Below, piece after piece: positions 17,919 to 25,625 of a stretch of 64,000 nt of DNA. Position 1 is the stretch's first letter. Each line of letters starts with the position of its first letter. This DNA comes from an uncultured Sphingomonadaceae bacterium. Lineage in GTDB: Bacteria > Pseudomonadota > Alphaproteobacteria > Sphingomonadales > Sphingomonadaceae. Under the pieces are notes generated by a model. The model was not told the DNA's origin. It searched no databases and saw nothing but the letters and a program-made list of their open reading frames with translations. The position numbers and the translations under genes were made by a program. The stretch lies in NCBI GenBank assembly GCA_903871605.1, contig CAIQHF010000012.1, forward strand, positions 124,001-188,000. The letters run 5' to 3'.

Positions 17919-19745
17919 TCACTCGGCGGCGAGCGCCTCGCCCTGCTCGCGCTCGGCGGCCTGGCGCGCCCACATCTCGGCATAGAGGCCGCCCCGCGCC
18001 ATCAGTTCGGCATGGCTGCCGCGCTCGGCGACGCGGCCTTCGTCGAGCACGACGATCTGGTCGGCATCGACGATCGTCGAGAGGCGGTGCGCGATCGTGA
18101 TCGTGGTGCGGCGCTGCGTCACCGCGTGCAACGTGTCGAGAATCTCGGACTCGGTGCGGCTGTCGAGCGCGCTGGTCGCCTCGTCGAGGATGAGGATCGG
18201 CGGATCCTTGAGCAGCGTGCGCGCGATCGCGACGCGCTGCTTCTCGCCACCCGACAATTTGAGCCCGCGCTCGCCGACTTCGGACTGATAGCCCTTGGGC
18301 AGGCTTTCGATGAAGCCGTCGATCGCCGCACCCCTGGCGGCGGCGCGCACCGCGTCGATATCGGAGCCCTCGCGGCCATAGCCGATATTGTAGCCGATCG
18401 TGTCGTTGAACAGCACCGTGTCCTGCGGCACGATCCCAATCGCGGCGCGCAGGCTGGTCTGCTGGACCTTGGCGATGTCCTGCCCGTCGATCGTGATCCG
18501 CCCGCCCGAAAGATCGTAGAAGCGGAACAGCAGCCGCGCGATCGTCGATTTTCCCGCGCCCGAGGGACCCACGATCGCCAGCGTCGAACCCGCCGGCACG
18601 TCGAGGTCGATGCCTTTCAGGATCGCGCGGTCGGCGTCGTAATGGAAGCGCACATCCTCGAAGCGGACATGGCCGCGTGCCACGGCCAGCGGCGGCGCGT
18701 CGGGGATGTCGACGATCTCGGCGTTGGTGTCGATCAGCTCGAACATCGCCGCCATGTCGATCAGCCCCTGGCGGATCGTGCGATAGACCATGCCGAGCAG
18801 GTCGAGCGGGCGGAATAGCTGGCTGAGCAAGGTGCTGACCAGCACGACATTGCCTGGCGTGAAGCGGCCCTGTGACCAGCCCCACACGACCAGCCCCATC
18901 CCCCCCGCCATCATCAGATTGGTGATCAGCGCCTGGCCGATGTTGAGCCACGCGAGCGAGGTCTCGTTCTTGACCGCGGCATTGGTGTAGGCCGTGATCG
19001 CGCGATCGTAGCGAACCGCCTCGCGCTCCTCGGCATTGAAATATTTGACCGTCTCGAAGTTGAGCAGCGAATCGACCGCATGCGCGACCGAGCGCGTGTC
19101 GAGGTCGTTCATCTTCACGCGCAGCGCGTTGCGCCAGTCCGTGACGACGCGCGTGAACGCGATATAGGCGACCACCATCACCAGCGTGCCGGCGACCAGC
19201 CAGCCGCCGAAGCGGCTGCCGAAGATCTGCACGACAAGCGCCAGTTCGAGCACCGTCGGCGCGATGTTGAACAGCAGGAAGTAGAGCATCGTGTCGATGC
19301 TCTTGGTGCCGCGCTCGACCACCTTGGTGACCGCGCCGGTGCGCCTGGCGAGATGGAAACGCAGCGAGAGCTGGTGGAGATGCCGGAACACCGCCGCGGC
19401 CAGCCGCCGGGTCGCATCCTGACCGACCCGCTCGAACACGGCGTTGCGCAGATTGTCGAACAAGGTGCCGCCGAAGCGCGCGGCGGCATAGCCGATCACC
19501 ATCGCGAGGATCAGCGTGCGCGCGCTGTGATCGCCTTTGGCCATGCCGTCGATCGCGCCCTGCAACGCGAAGGGCGCGCCGTAAACCAGAACCAGCTTCG
19601 AGGCGAGGACGAGGAGCAGCGAGACGACGATCCGCGCCTTCAGCCCGGCCTCGCCCCTGGGCCAAAGATAGGGGAGGAAGCGGCGGAGCGAGGCGAATCC
19701 CACCTCGGCTTTGAGATCGGTGGCCGTCAGGGTGTCGGGTGGCAT
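17919..19745 (-). CDS. ATM1-type ABC exporter (fused permease and ATPase)
   Basis: A 608-residue half-transporter: an N-terminal six-helix ABC exporter domain (about 40-330) and a C-terminal ATPase with Walker A IVGPSGAGKSTIARLLF, signature LSGGEKQRVAIARTLL and Walker B PPILILDEATSALDS. Family resemblance is to the ATM1/HMT1 group exporting glutathione-linked sulfur or metal conjugates (VYRTIRQGLIDMAAMFELIDT in the coupling region). MPPDTLTATDL is chosen as start; an upstream in-frame extension of about 95 residues has no transporter features and would overlap the sigma-54 promoter region. Inner membrane; probably a homodimer. Confidence 0.9.
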   Translation of the reverse strand: MPPDTLTATDLKAEVGFASLRRFLPYLWPRGEAGLKARIVVSLLLVLASKLVLVYGAPFALQGAIDGMAKGDHSARTLILAMVIGYAAARFGGTLFDNLRNAVFERVGQDATRRLAAAVFRHLHQLSLRFHLARRTGAVTKVVERGTKSIDTMLYFLLFNIAPTVLELALVVQIFGSRFGGWLVAGTLVMVVAYIAFTRVVTDWRNALRVKMNDLDTRSVAHAVDSLLNFETVKYFNAEEREAVRYDRAITAYTNAAVKNETSLAWLNIGQALITNLMMAGGMGLVVWGWSQGRFTPGNVVLVSTLLSQLFRPLDLLGMVYRTIRQGLIDMAAMFELIDTNAEIVDIPDAPPLAVARGHVRFEDVRFHYDADRAILKGIDLDVPAGSTLAIVGPSGAGKSTIARLLFRFYDLSGGRITIDGQDIAKVQQTSLRAAIGIVPQDTVLFNDTIGYNIGYGREGSDIDAVRAAARGAAIDGFIESLPKGYQSEVGERGLKLSGGEKQRVAIARTLLKDPPILILDEATSALDSRTESEILDTLHAVTQRRTTITIAHRLSTIVDADQIVVLDEGRVAERGSHAELMARGGLYAEMWARQAAEREQGEALAAE

Positions 19746-19946
19746 CCGCACAAGATAGGCCCGTGGTGACGATCCGCCAAATGCGCCGTACCGATCCTCC
19801 CCTGCAGGGGGCGGGATGACAGGCGGCCTCGTCAGACGCCGCGCGGATGACCTATTGGTGGGACAATCGGCCATATCTTGGCGCAGGTTTCTGCCGCCCT
19901 CGCCTGCGCGCCGCCCGAAAGCCGCAGATGTCGCCCTTCCGACGGC

Positions 19947-19963
19947 TTGGCACGCTCCCTGCA
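19947..19963 (+). promoter_or_regulatory. Probable sigma-54 promoter upstream of the pspC-like pair
   Basis: TTGGCACGCTCCCTGCA has GG at 19949-19950 and GC at 19961-19962 with exact ten-base spacing, close to consensus TGGCACG-N4-TTGC (one C for T in the -12 box). The predicted start is near 19974, 43 bases before the 44-residue gene. An inverted repeat GCGCAGG (19881-19887) / CCTGCGC (19903-19909) lies 40-65 bases upstream and could hold an enhancer-binding protein. PspF-type control is known for psp operons in other bacteria. Confidence 0.75.
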
Positions 19964-20016
19964 GTGCTGCTGGCATCCCGCCGATCATCGCCGGGCCCAA
20001 TTTACAGGGGTTCGCC

Positions 20017-20151
20017 ATGTCCACGTTCAACCGCTCGTCGCTGCGCGATTCGCTCGTGTCGGCATTTGGCGCGGCGTTCTGCAGTGCCGTCCTCGTCGCG
20101 GCGGCGGTGCTGCCCGCGCAGACCAGCGTCGCGCACGTGCTGCATTTCTGA
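20017..20151 (+). CDS. 44-residue membrane peptide before PspC
   Basis: ATG at 20017 preceded by CAGGGG opens a 44-residue frame, MSTFNRSSLRDSLVSAFGAA followed by the hydrophobic FCSAVLVAAAVLP and a short tail. One membrane span or an uncleaved signal is likely. It is followed 23 bases later by the PspC-like gene, itself with a clear ribosome-binding site, and both lie downstream of the sigma-54 promoter. It may be a small partner comparable in position to PspB, but I see no sequence similarity that proves it. Confidence 0.6.
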   Translation: MSTFNRSSLRDSLVSAFGAAFCSAVLVAAAVLPAQTSVAHVLHF

Positions 20152-20174
20152 TCCGTCGACCGAGGAGTTTTTCC

Positions 20175-20363
20175 ATGACCAACCGTCTCGTCATCGATCG
20201 TCGCCGCGGCATGTGGCTGGGCGTATGCCAGGGGCTGGCGGACTTTTCGGGCGTCAACGTCACGCTCGTCCGCATTGCGACGGTGCTGCTGACCGTGTTC
20301 AGCGCGGGTTTCCCCGCGTTCGTCGCCTATGTGCTGGTCGGCTGGCTGGCCGGCGAACGCTGA
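20175..20363 (+). CDS. PspC domain-containing protein
   Basis: A 62-residue protein consisting of little more than the PspC domain: RLVIDRRRGMWLGVCQGLADFSGVNVTLVRI and one membrane segment VLLTVFSAGFPAFVAYVLVGWL. PspC proteins take part in the phage-shock envelope stress response and sense secretin or membrane damage. GAGGAG eight bases before the ATG is a good ribosome-binding site. No pspA, pspB or pspF lies in the window. Confidence 0.88.
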   Translation: MTNRLVIDRRRGMWLGVCQGLADFSGVNVTLVRIATVLLTVFSAGFPAFVAYVLVGWLAGER

Positions 20364-20418
20364 GCCGCGTCACAGCGCGCCCCTTGCCTGCCGGGGCGCG
20401 CGCGCCGATGTTGCCACG

Positions 20419-20847
20419 ATGGACGACGCGCAGGCCATCATCGCCAAGCTCGGGCTGACGCCCCACCCCGAGGGCGGATGGTATCGCGAGACGTGGCGCG
20501 CCGATGCCGCGCCCGGCGATCGCGCCACCGCGACGGCGATCCTGTTCATGCTCGAAACCGGCCAGCGCTCGCACTGGCACCGTGTCGACGCCGCCGAGCT
20601 CTGGCTGTGGCATGCCGGCGCGCCATTGCTTCTGCGCCGCGCGCCCTGCGACGACGGCCCGATCGACGACGCGCGGCTCGGCCCAGACGTGCTGGCCGGC
20701 GAGATGCCGCAGCTGCTCGTGCCGCCCGGCCATTGGCAGGCGACCGAAACCGTCTCCGGCTGGGCGCTCGTCTCGTGCATCGTCTCGCCGGGCTTCGACT
20801 TCGCCGGTTTCACGCTTGCGCCCGCCGGCTGGACCCCGGGCGCGTGA
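20419..20847 (+). CDS. Cupin protein of the DUF985 family
   Basis: A 142-residue cupin with the DUF985 hallmarks: LGLTPHPEGGWYRETWRA at the start, ILFMLETGQRSHWHRVDAAELW (metal-binding His residues), LVPPGHWQA and VSCIVSPGFDFAGF. The family is predicted to be a sugar epimerase-like or metal-binding cupin; the true reaction is unknown. Its stop overlaps the GTG start of the next gene (GTGA), indicating coupled translation. Confidence 0.88.
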   Translation: MDDAQAIIAKLGLTPHPEGGWYRETWRADAAPGDRATATAILFMLETGQRSHWHRVDAAELWLWHAGAPLLLRRAPCDDGPIDDARLGPDVLAGEMPQLLVPPGHWQATETVSGWALVSCIVSPGFDFAGFTLAPAGWTPGA

Positions 20848-21251
20848 TCGACGGCGGCCTCGACGATTGGCTCGAGAGCAGCAAGGCCGAGGTGGCGGCG
20901 GCGATCGCGGACGTGCCCCGCGTCCGGTCGCTGCTGGTCGCGACGGCGAGGGCGGGCGAGGCGATCAGCTATTCGGCGTTGCTCGCGCAGCTCGGCACGC
21001 GCTTTACCCGGCCCAAGATGCGCGCGCTGTGCAAGACGCTCGACGCGATCGACGAGGCGGGGGCTGCGGCGGGCGAGCCCGAGCTCGCGGTGTTGGTCGT
21101 GCGCGAATCGGACGGACTTCCCGGGCAGGGCTGGTGGGCGGGCGGACATGCCCAGCGTCTGGGCCACGAAGGCCCGTGGGAGGGGCCCGCAGCGCATGCG
21201 CTCGTCGACCGCCTGCAGGCGGAGGCCTTCGCCCACTGGCAGGCGCGCTGA
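20844..21251 (+). CDS. Conserved hypothetical protein
   Basis: A 135-residue soluble protein starting at GTG 20844 inside the cupin stop. Visible stretches are WLESSKAEVAAAIADVPRVR, ISYSALLAQLGTRFTRPKM and LVVRESDGLPGQGWW. I recall close relatives in other sphingomonads but no assigned activity. The ISYSALLAQLG segment is similar in style to a winged-helix recognition region, which is only a guess. Co-translated with the DUF985 cupin. Confidence 0.7.
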   Translation: MIDGGLDDWLESSKAEVAAAIADVPRVRSLLVATARAGEAISYSALLAQLGTRFTRPKMRALCKTLDAIDEAGAAAGEPELAVLVVRESDGLPGQGWWAGGHAQRLGHEGPWEGPAAHALVDRLQAEAFAHWQAR

Positions 21252-21457
21252 GCCGCGGCGTGGCAGAGGCGCTCGGGCGCCAGCCAAGATAACGTGAGAG
21301 CGGCCTACCCGTCGGGTGCGGTCCGGTGGACCCGACCCGGCCTGCCGCGCATCGTCGTGATGGCAGCCGCCAGACGTCCCTGGCCCGACGGTGAGTCGAT
21401 CGCACCGGCGCCCGGCCCGCCGCGACGGGGGCGAGCAAAGACGCCCCGACGCCGCGC

Positions 21458-22006
21458 CTACGCGACCGCGCGGCGCTCGGGCAGGCGCCAGCGGCCGAGT
21501 TCCTCATGCCAGCTGCGTCCTTGCCAGCTGCGCACCAGCACCAGCTCATCGACCAGCCAAGAGAGACCATCGATCGGGCGTACCCCCCGTGTCGCGCGGT
21601 GATCATAACCGAGCGTGACGTGCGGCACGGGCGCCGCGTCGCCGGGCAGGTCGAGCCCATAGTCGCGCACCATCTCGATCACATGCGCCTGGCATTCGAG
21701 CGCCCCCAACAGCGGCTCGCTCGCCTTGAGCAGCATGTGGCGCGCGCTTGTCACGATCTGATCGAACATCACGCGGAACGCGAAAGGCGGCGTCGTCGCC
21801 ATGATCCATCCGATCATCGCGATCACATGCTCCTGCGGCGCATCGACGGTGCCGAGATCGGCGAGCGTGATGTGCCGCCGCGCGCTCGAGATCAGCCGCA
21901 GCCCCGGCAAAGCGGGCGCGATGTCGTTGGAGGCATCGATCGGCTCGCCGATACCATCGGGAAGGCGGGCGAACAGATAGAGACGGGGGTCTGGGGATGC
22001 AGCCAT
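21458..22006 (-). CDS. 2H phosphoesterase / 2'-5' RNA ligase-like protein
   Basis: A 182-residue protein with the paired H-x-T motifs of the 2H superfamily: RHITLADLG and PHVTLGYD, separated by about 90 residues. These histidines and threonines form the active site in LigT-type cyclic phosphodiesterases. The start at 22006 (MAASPDPRLY) is chosen because GGAGG lies nine bases upstream; a frame extension to 22057 has no such site. The substrate may be RNA 2',3'-cyclic ends or a small nucleotide. Confidence 0.82.
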   Translation of the reverse strand: MAASPDPRLYLFARLPDGIGEPIDASNDIAPALPGLRLISSARRHITLADLGTVDAPQEHVIAMIGWIMATTPPFAFRVMFDQIVTSARHMLLKASEPLLGALECQAHVIEMVRDYGLDLPGDAAPVPHVTLGYDHRATRGVRPIDGLSWLVDELVLVRSWQGRSWHEELGRWRLPERRAVA

Positions 22007-22113
22007 ATCGTCACGCCTCCGAGCGATCGACGGTTCCGTGTTCCATGTTTGTTCCAATTGGTCAAGATGCGTTCGCTCTTGGCAGAATCATCGCGGCGCG
22101 CAATGTGTCGGCC

Positions 22114-22335
22114 ATGCTCAACCTGATCTCGATCCTTGTCGGACTCGTCGCCCTGTTCTGGGGTCTGATCGCGTTCACGCCGCTGCTCGGCTGGATGTAC
22201 TGGTTCGTGTTGCCGGTTGCGATCGTCGGGCTTGCGATCGGTGCGCTGTCGAGCCGCAATGGCGGGCGCAACCTCAATCTGGTGGTGCTGTGCGTGGGGA
22301 TCGTGCGGCTGGTGATCGGCCACGGGCTGTTGTGA
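22114..22335 (+). CDS. Small membrane protein of unknown function
   Basis: A 73-residue protein starting at ATG 22114, with two or three hydrophobic segments (MLNLISILVGLVALFWGLIAF, YWFVLPVAIVGLAIGAL, LNLVVLCVGIVRLVIG). It resembles small DUF-type inner-membrane proteins but no family is assigned. Divergent from the 2H phosphoesterase. Confidence 0.7.
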   Translation: MLNLISILVGLVALFWGLIAFTPLLGWMYWFVLPVAIVGLAIGALSSRNGGRNLNLVVLCVGIVRLVIGHGLL

Positions 22336-22387
22336 CCCTCTCGGCGGCGCGGCCGAGCCGCCGCCGCCGTGTTTGGCGCAGGCCGCG

Positions 22388-22705
22388 TCAGGCCTTGCTG
22401 CCGAACATCGATCCGAGACCGCCGAGCATGCCGCCGAGGCCGCCCTGCTGTTCGCCGAGCAGGCTGGCGAACCGGCCAAGCGCGCCTTCCCCGCCGATAT
22501 GGCCGACAATCTCCTGCAACGTGCCCTGTGGGAGGCCGGTCTGCTCGGCGGCGGTCTGCACCGTGTCGCCGGGCTGCGGGTGCGCCGCACCGAGCGCGGT
22601 CACCGCCTGCTCGACCTGCTCGGGCGTCAGCCCGACCTTGGCGGCGAGATTCTGGATATCCACATTGCCGGCCACCTGGCCGAGCAGTCCGTCGAGCAAT
22701 CCCAT
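22388..22705 (-). CDS. Small Gly-rich protein, possibly DUF937/YidB-like
   Basis: A 105-residue protein opening MGLLDGLLGQVAGNVDIQNL and continuing AAKVGLTPEQVEQAVTALGA, with a Gly/Leu-rich tail (GGLGGMLGGLGSMFGSKA). The start MGL(L/F)D and the helical repeat pattern resemble DUF937/YidB proteins; the match is by eye only. No membrane segment or signal peptide is obvious. Function unknown. Confidence 0.65.
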   Translation of the reverse strand: MGLLDGLLGQVAGNVDIQNLAAKVGLTPEQVEQAVTALGAAHPQPGDTVQTAAEQTGLPQGTLQEIVGHIGGEGALGRFASLLGEQQGGLGGMLGGLGSMFGSKA

Positions 22706-22780
22706 CGCGAGTCTCCTGATGCGGAAGCGACGAGCGTAGCAGATGCGCGCGCAATGGCGAGTGCGCCGCGCGGCGGCGCG

Positions 22781-23317
22781 TCACTCGACCGGTATCGTCT
22801 CGGTGGCGAGCGGGGGCACCACATGGGGCGGGGCGATCGCGCGCAGCAGGATCAGCAGCAGCAGCACGCACCCCGCGATCACCGCGATCTGCTTGATCCA
22901 GAAGCAGAGCCGGCGCAGGCGATAGGAAAGCCACCGGCGATTATAGCTATAGCCATGCGCGGCGCCTTCGCCGAGCGCGCGCTCGACCGCGAAGCTGCCC
23001 GCAAGATATTGCAGATAGTCGAAGAACACCGCGAGCACGCCGAAGATCGCCATCCCGATCAGCCGCCGGCTCATCGTCGCGACGATCATATGCGCGAACG
23101 GCGCGTCCGAGCTGATCATCGCGTAAAAGACCGCGAGCAGCCCGAAGCCGACATAGCGCACGGTTTCGCTGATCCGCCCGGTGACGAACTGCTTCTGCTC
23201 GAGCACCGCCTTGTGCGCGTCGCTCAGCGCCGCGACGGGCTTGCCAGCCCCGCCCTCCGCCGCGGGCTTGGCGCCCGGTTCGGGGAAGGCGGCGGGCGTC
23301 ACCCGCTCGTCGCTCAC
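22781..23317 (-). CDS. Membrane protein of unknown function
   Basis: A 178-residue protein with a soluble N-terminus of about 50 residues and about three hydrophobic segments (VRYVGFGLLAVFYAMI, LIGMAIFGVLAVFFDYLQYL, IAVIAGCVLLLLILL). The GTG start at 23317 overlaps the stop of the upstream 74-residue gene (GTGA), so the two are translated together. No family recognised. Confidence 0.72.
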   Translation of the reverse strand: MSDERVTPAAFPEPGAKPAAEGGAGKPVAALSDAHKAVLEQKQFVTGRISETVRYVGFGLLAVFYAMISSDAPFAHMIVATMSRRLIGMAIFGVLAVFFDYLQYLAGSFAVERALGEGAAHGYSYNRRWLSYRLRRLCFWIKQIAVIAGCVLLLLILLRAIAPPHVVPPLATETIPVE

Positions 23318-23538
23318 ACAAGGCCCTCGGTCGGCGTTTCGGCGTCGCCGGGATCGGGCGTCCAGGGGTCCTCGGGGATGCGAACGGCCGGCCCGGAATC
23401 GGTCGTCCAGTCGGGCGCTTCGCGATCGGGGCCGGGATCCTTGGTCCAGTCGGGCGTACGACGCGGCGGAGCCCGGCGGCCGGCAAGCGGCACCCGTGCG
23501 CCTGGTTCGGGTTGATCGAGGGGCGGATCGTCAGCCAT
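23314..23538 (-). CDS. 74-residue Pro/Trp/Asp-rich protein
   Basis: ATG at 23538 opens a hydrophilic 74-residue protein with loose repeats (TPDWTKDPGP, APDWTTDSGP, EDPWTPDPGD). It looks intrinsically disordered and has no signal peptide. The stop overlaps the GTG of the following membrane protein gene, which supports it being real. An open frame runs further upstream to 24060 but would cross other features. Function unknown. Confidence 0.6.
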   Translation of the reverse strand: MADDPPLDQPEPGARVPLAGRRAPPRRTPDWTKDPGPDREAPDWTTDSGPAVRIPEDPWTPDPGDAETPTEGLV

Positions 23539-23705
23539 GTCATGTCCCCAGCCTGTGTGGAACGAGACCTGCGAATAGCTAAGCGGAGCAACCACGACGG
23601 CCGTATGCGCGCACGACGGGAGTCGGTCGCGCGAATATCTCATGCGCCGACGGGCGTGTAAATCGGCGTTTGATCCGATATCGACGACCGGCGTCCAGCG
23701 CGCGC

Positions 23706-24116
23706 TCAGGCCAGCGCGTCGGCACGTCCGGTCAACCCGGCGAGCAGCATCGCCGCGCCCAGCACGATCGAGACGATCGCCCATAGCCGCGCCTGCACGA
23801 CGAACCGCCGCGCGAGCGCGAGCAGAAGCTGCGGACAGGCGATCAGCACCAGCCCTTCGATCGCGAAGACGAGCGCGAGCAGCGTCACGATCACGCTCAG
23901 CGGATCGTAAAGCAGGTGGTGCGGGATCAGCACCGCGACGCCGATCGCAAACGCGCCGAGCCCGGCGACCATCGCCAGCGCGGGCGATCGCTCGAAATCG
24001 TCGATCAGCGCAGCCATGCGCGCGGGCACCGCGAGCAGGCCGATGCCGGCCGCTAGCCAATAGAGCCCGATCGCCTGGGCAAGCTGGAGCGTCAATATGG
24101 TGAGCGTGTGCGCCAT
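23706..24116 (-). CDS. Small integral membrane protein
   Basis: A 136-residue protein with four hydrophobic segments (LQLAQAIGLYWLAAGIGLLA, ALAMVAGLGAFAIGVAVLI, LSVIVTLLALVFAIEGLVLI, WAIVSIVLGAAMLLAGL) and short loops. No catalytic motif is seen. The start ATG at 24116 precedes the first segment directly. Divergent from the lipoprotein gene at 24272. Function unknown. Confidence 0.7.
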   Translation of the reverse strand: MAHTLTILTLQLAQAIGLYWLAAGIGLLAVPARMAALIDDFERSPALAMVAGLGAFAIGVAVLIPHHLLYDPLSVIVTLLALVFAIEGLVLIACPQLLLALARRFVVQARLWAIVSIVLGAAMLLAGLTGRADALA

Positions 24117-24271
24117 GCGCGCCAAACGCGCGGGGTGGGCGTCCGGCTCCGGGAAGACGATCGATCCTCGGCTGAACGTCGCCGAAACGACGGGTTCAGC
24201 GGAGATAAACCGCCAATGTCGCGTTATGCCGTAGTCGCCGGGCACTCGCACGGCGCCGAGGGGAGAAGAAG

Positions 24272-24772
24272 ATGCCCATGAAACGCCCGATTCTGGCGAT
24301 GGCGACAGCCGCGATGCTGCTGCCGCTCGCGGCCTGCTACGACGACGGTCCGCAGGGCTATGGCCCACCGCCACCCCCGCCACCGCCCGGCGGCTATTAT
24401 GACAATCGCGACGCACCGCCGCCGCCACCGCCGCCCGGCGGCTATTATGGCGACGGCCGGCCGCAGCACGGCGATTATTATGATCGGGACGCGCCGCCGC
24501 CGCCGCCCGACTATGATCCTGCGCGCGACTATCGTGACCGGCCCGGCCCCGAACGCGCGCTGACGCGCGACGATCGCGTCTATCGCGGCCATGACGGGCG
24601 CTATTATTGCAAGCGCTCGGACGGCACCACCGGGACAGTCGTGGGCGCGGTCGCAGGCGGGGTGCTGGGCAACATCCTCGGCGGCGGCGGTGCGCTCGGC
24701 ACGCTGCTCGGCGCGGGCGGCGGCGCGCTACTCGGCCATTCGGTCGATCAGGGACAGGTTCACTGCCGCTGA
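24272..24772 (+). CDS. Pro-rich lipoprotein with glycine-zipper domain
   Basis: A 166-residue predicted lipoprotein: basic start, hydrophobic MATAAMLLPLAAC with a lipobox LAAC. Next come two copies of a PPPPPPP-GGYY block with Tyr/Asp-rich spacers (about 30-90), then VYRGHDGRYYCKRSDGTTGT and a glycine-zipper helix pair (VVGAVAGGVLGNILGGGGAL). The end resembles the Rickettsia 17-kDa surface antigen group. Likely outer-membrane anchored. GGGGAGAAGA lies before the ATG. The 3' end overlaps the convergent sterol desaturase gene by 13 bases. Confidence 0.8.
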   Translation: MPMKRPILAMATAAMLLPLAACYDDGPQGYGPPPPPPPPGGYYDNRDAPPPPPPPGGYYGDGRPQHGDYYDRDAPPPPPDYDPARDYRDRPGPERALTRDDRVYRGHDGRYYCKRSDGTTGTVVGAVAGGVLGNILGGGGALGTLLGAGGGALLGHSVDQGQVHCR

Positions 24773-25521
24773 TCGGGTGACGAGGTACGGACCGGGAAGC
24801 TGCCCAGCCCCCGGTCCGTGCCGCACATATGGTCCCAGAAGCGGAAATAGAGCCCGTAATTGCAACGATAGTCGCTATGGTGCCGCTGGTGATGGGTCGC
24901 GGTGATCAGCCAGCGGCCGATCCGCCCGTCGACGATCCACGGCGGAAACAACTCCCAGCCCATATGGTTGGTGACGCCCATGATCGTCATGATCGTCAGC
25001 ACCGCGGCGAGCGCGCTCCAATGCATCGGCACGACCAGCACGAGCACCGGGATCACCACCGCGCCGGTCAGCGCCTCCCACGGATGGAAGCTCATCGCGG
25101 CCCAGGCGGTCGGCGGACGGCTCGCGTGGTGGACGGCGTGCGCGATACGGAACGGGCGGGGCCGGTGCATCCAGCGGTGCGTCCAGTAGAACCAGCTATC
25201 GTGCGCGAACAGGCATAGCACCACCGACACCGGCCACCACCACAAGGGATGGGCGTGGAGATCGGTGGTGACGCGCGTCCAGCCGTGCGTGCGCCAGCCC
25301 CAGGCGAGGATTCCCGCAGGGATGCCGTAGATCGCCGCCGAGGCGAGGCTCCAGCCGATCTCGCGCGACATCTGCCGATCGAGCCCGGCATAAAGCCCTG
25401 GATGTCGCCGCGCCGTCGCCCAGGCGAAGCCGCCCGAGACGGCAAGATAACGCAATCCGACGATCAGCGTCATCGCGAGCGCGGAGAGCAGAAGAGCGAT
25501 GCCGACGGACATGGGGGGCAT
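24760..25521 (-). CDS. Sterol desaturase / fatty acid hydroxylase family protein
   Basis: A 253-residue membrane di-iron enzyme with the histidine clusters HDSWFYWTHRWMH, HAVHH and HHQRHH typical of the sterol desaturase / fatty acid hydroxylase superfamily. About four hydrophobic segments flank these. It probably hydroxylates or desaturates a lipid or hopanoid-type substrate; the exact one cannot be read from sequence. A separate carotenoid hydroxylase (crtZ) lies at 31.8 kb, so this is unlikely to be the main pigment enzyme. Confidence 0.87.
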   Translation of the reverse strand: MPPMSVGIALLLSALAMTLIVGLRYLAVSGGFAWATARRHPGLYAGLDRQMSREIGWSLASAAIYGIPAGILAWGWRTHGWTRVTTDLHAHPLWWWPVSVVLCLFAHDSWFYWTHRWMHRPRPFRIAHAVHHASRPPTAWAAMSFHPWEALTGAVVIPVLVLVVPMHWSALAAVLTIMTIMGVTNHMGWELFPPWIVDGRIGRWLITATHHQRHHSDYRCNYGLYFRFWDHMCGTDRGLGSFPVRTSSPDQRQ

Positions 25522-25625
25522 GTAGCGATGATTGGCAAGAAAGGGGAGAGGCCGCGCTCGACCAGCCCCAGGCCACGCGATCGGGGGCGCTGTGCGCCCG
25601 TCGGGCCTCCGCTATCGACGCGCGG

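Noticed and set aside
19746-20030. N-terminal extension of the ATM1-type exporter
   Set aside because: The added residues have no transporter character and would cover the sigma-54 promoter and the start of the 44-residue gene.
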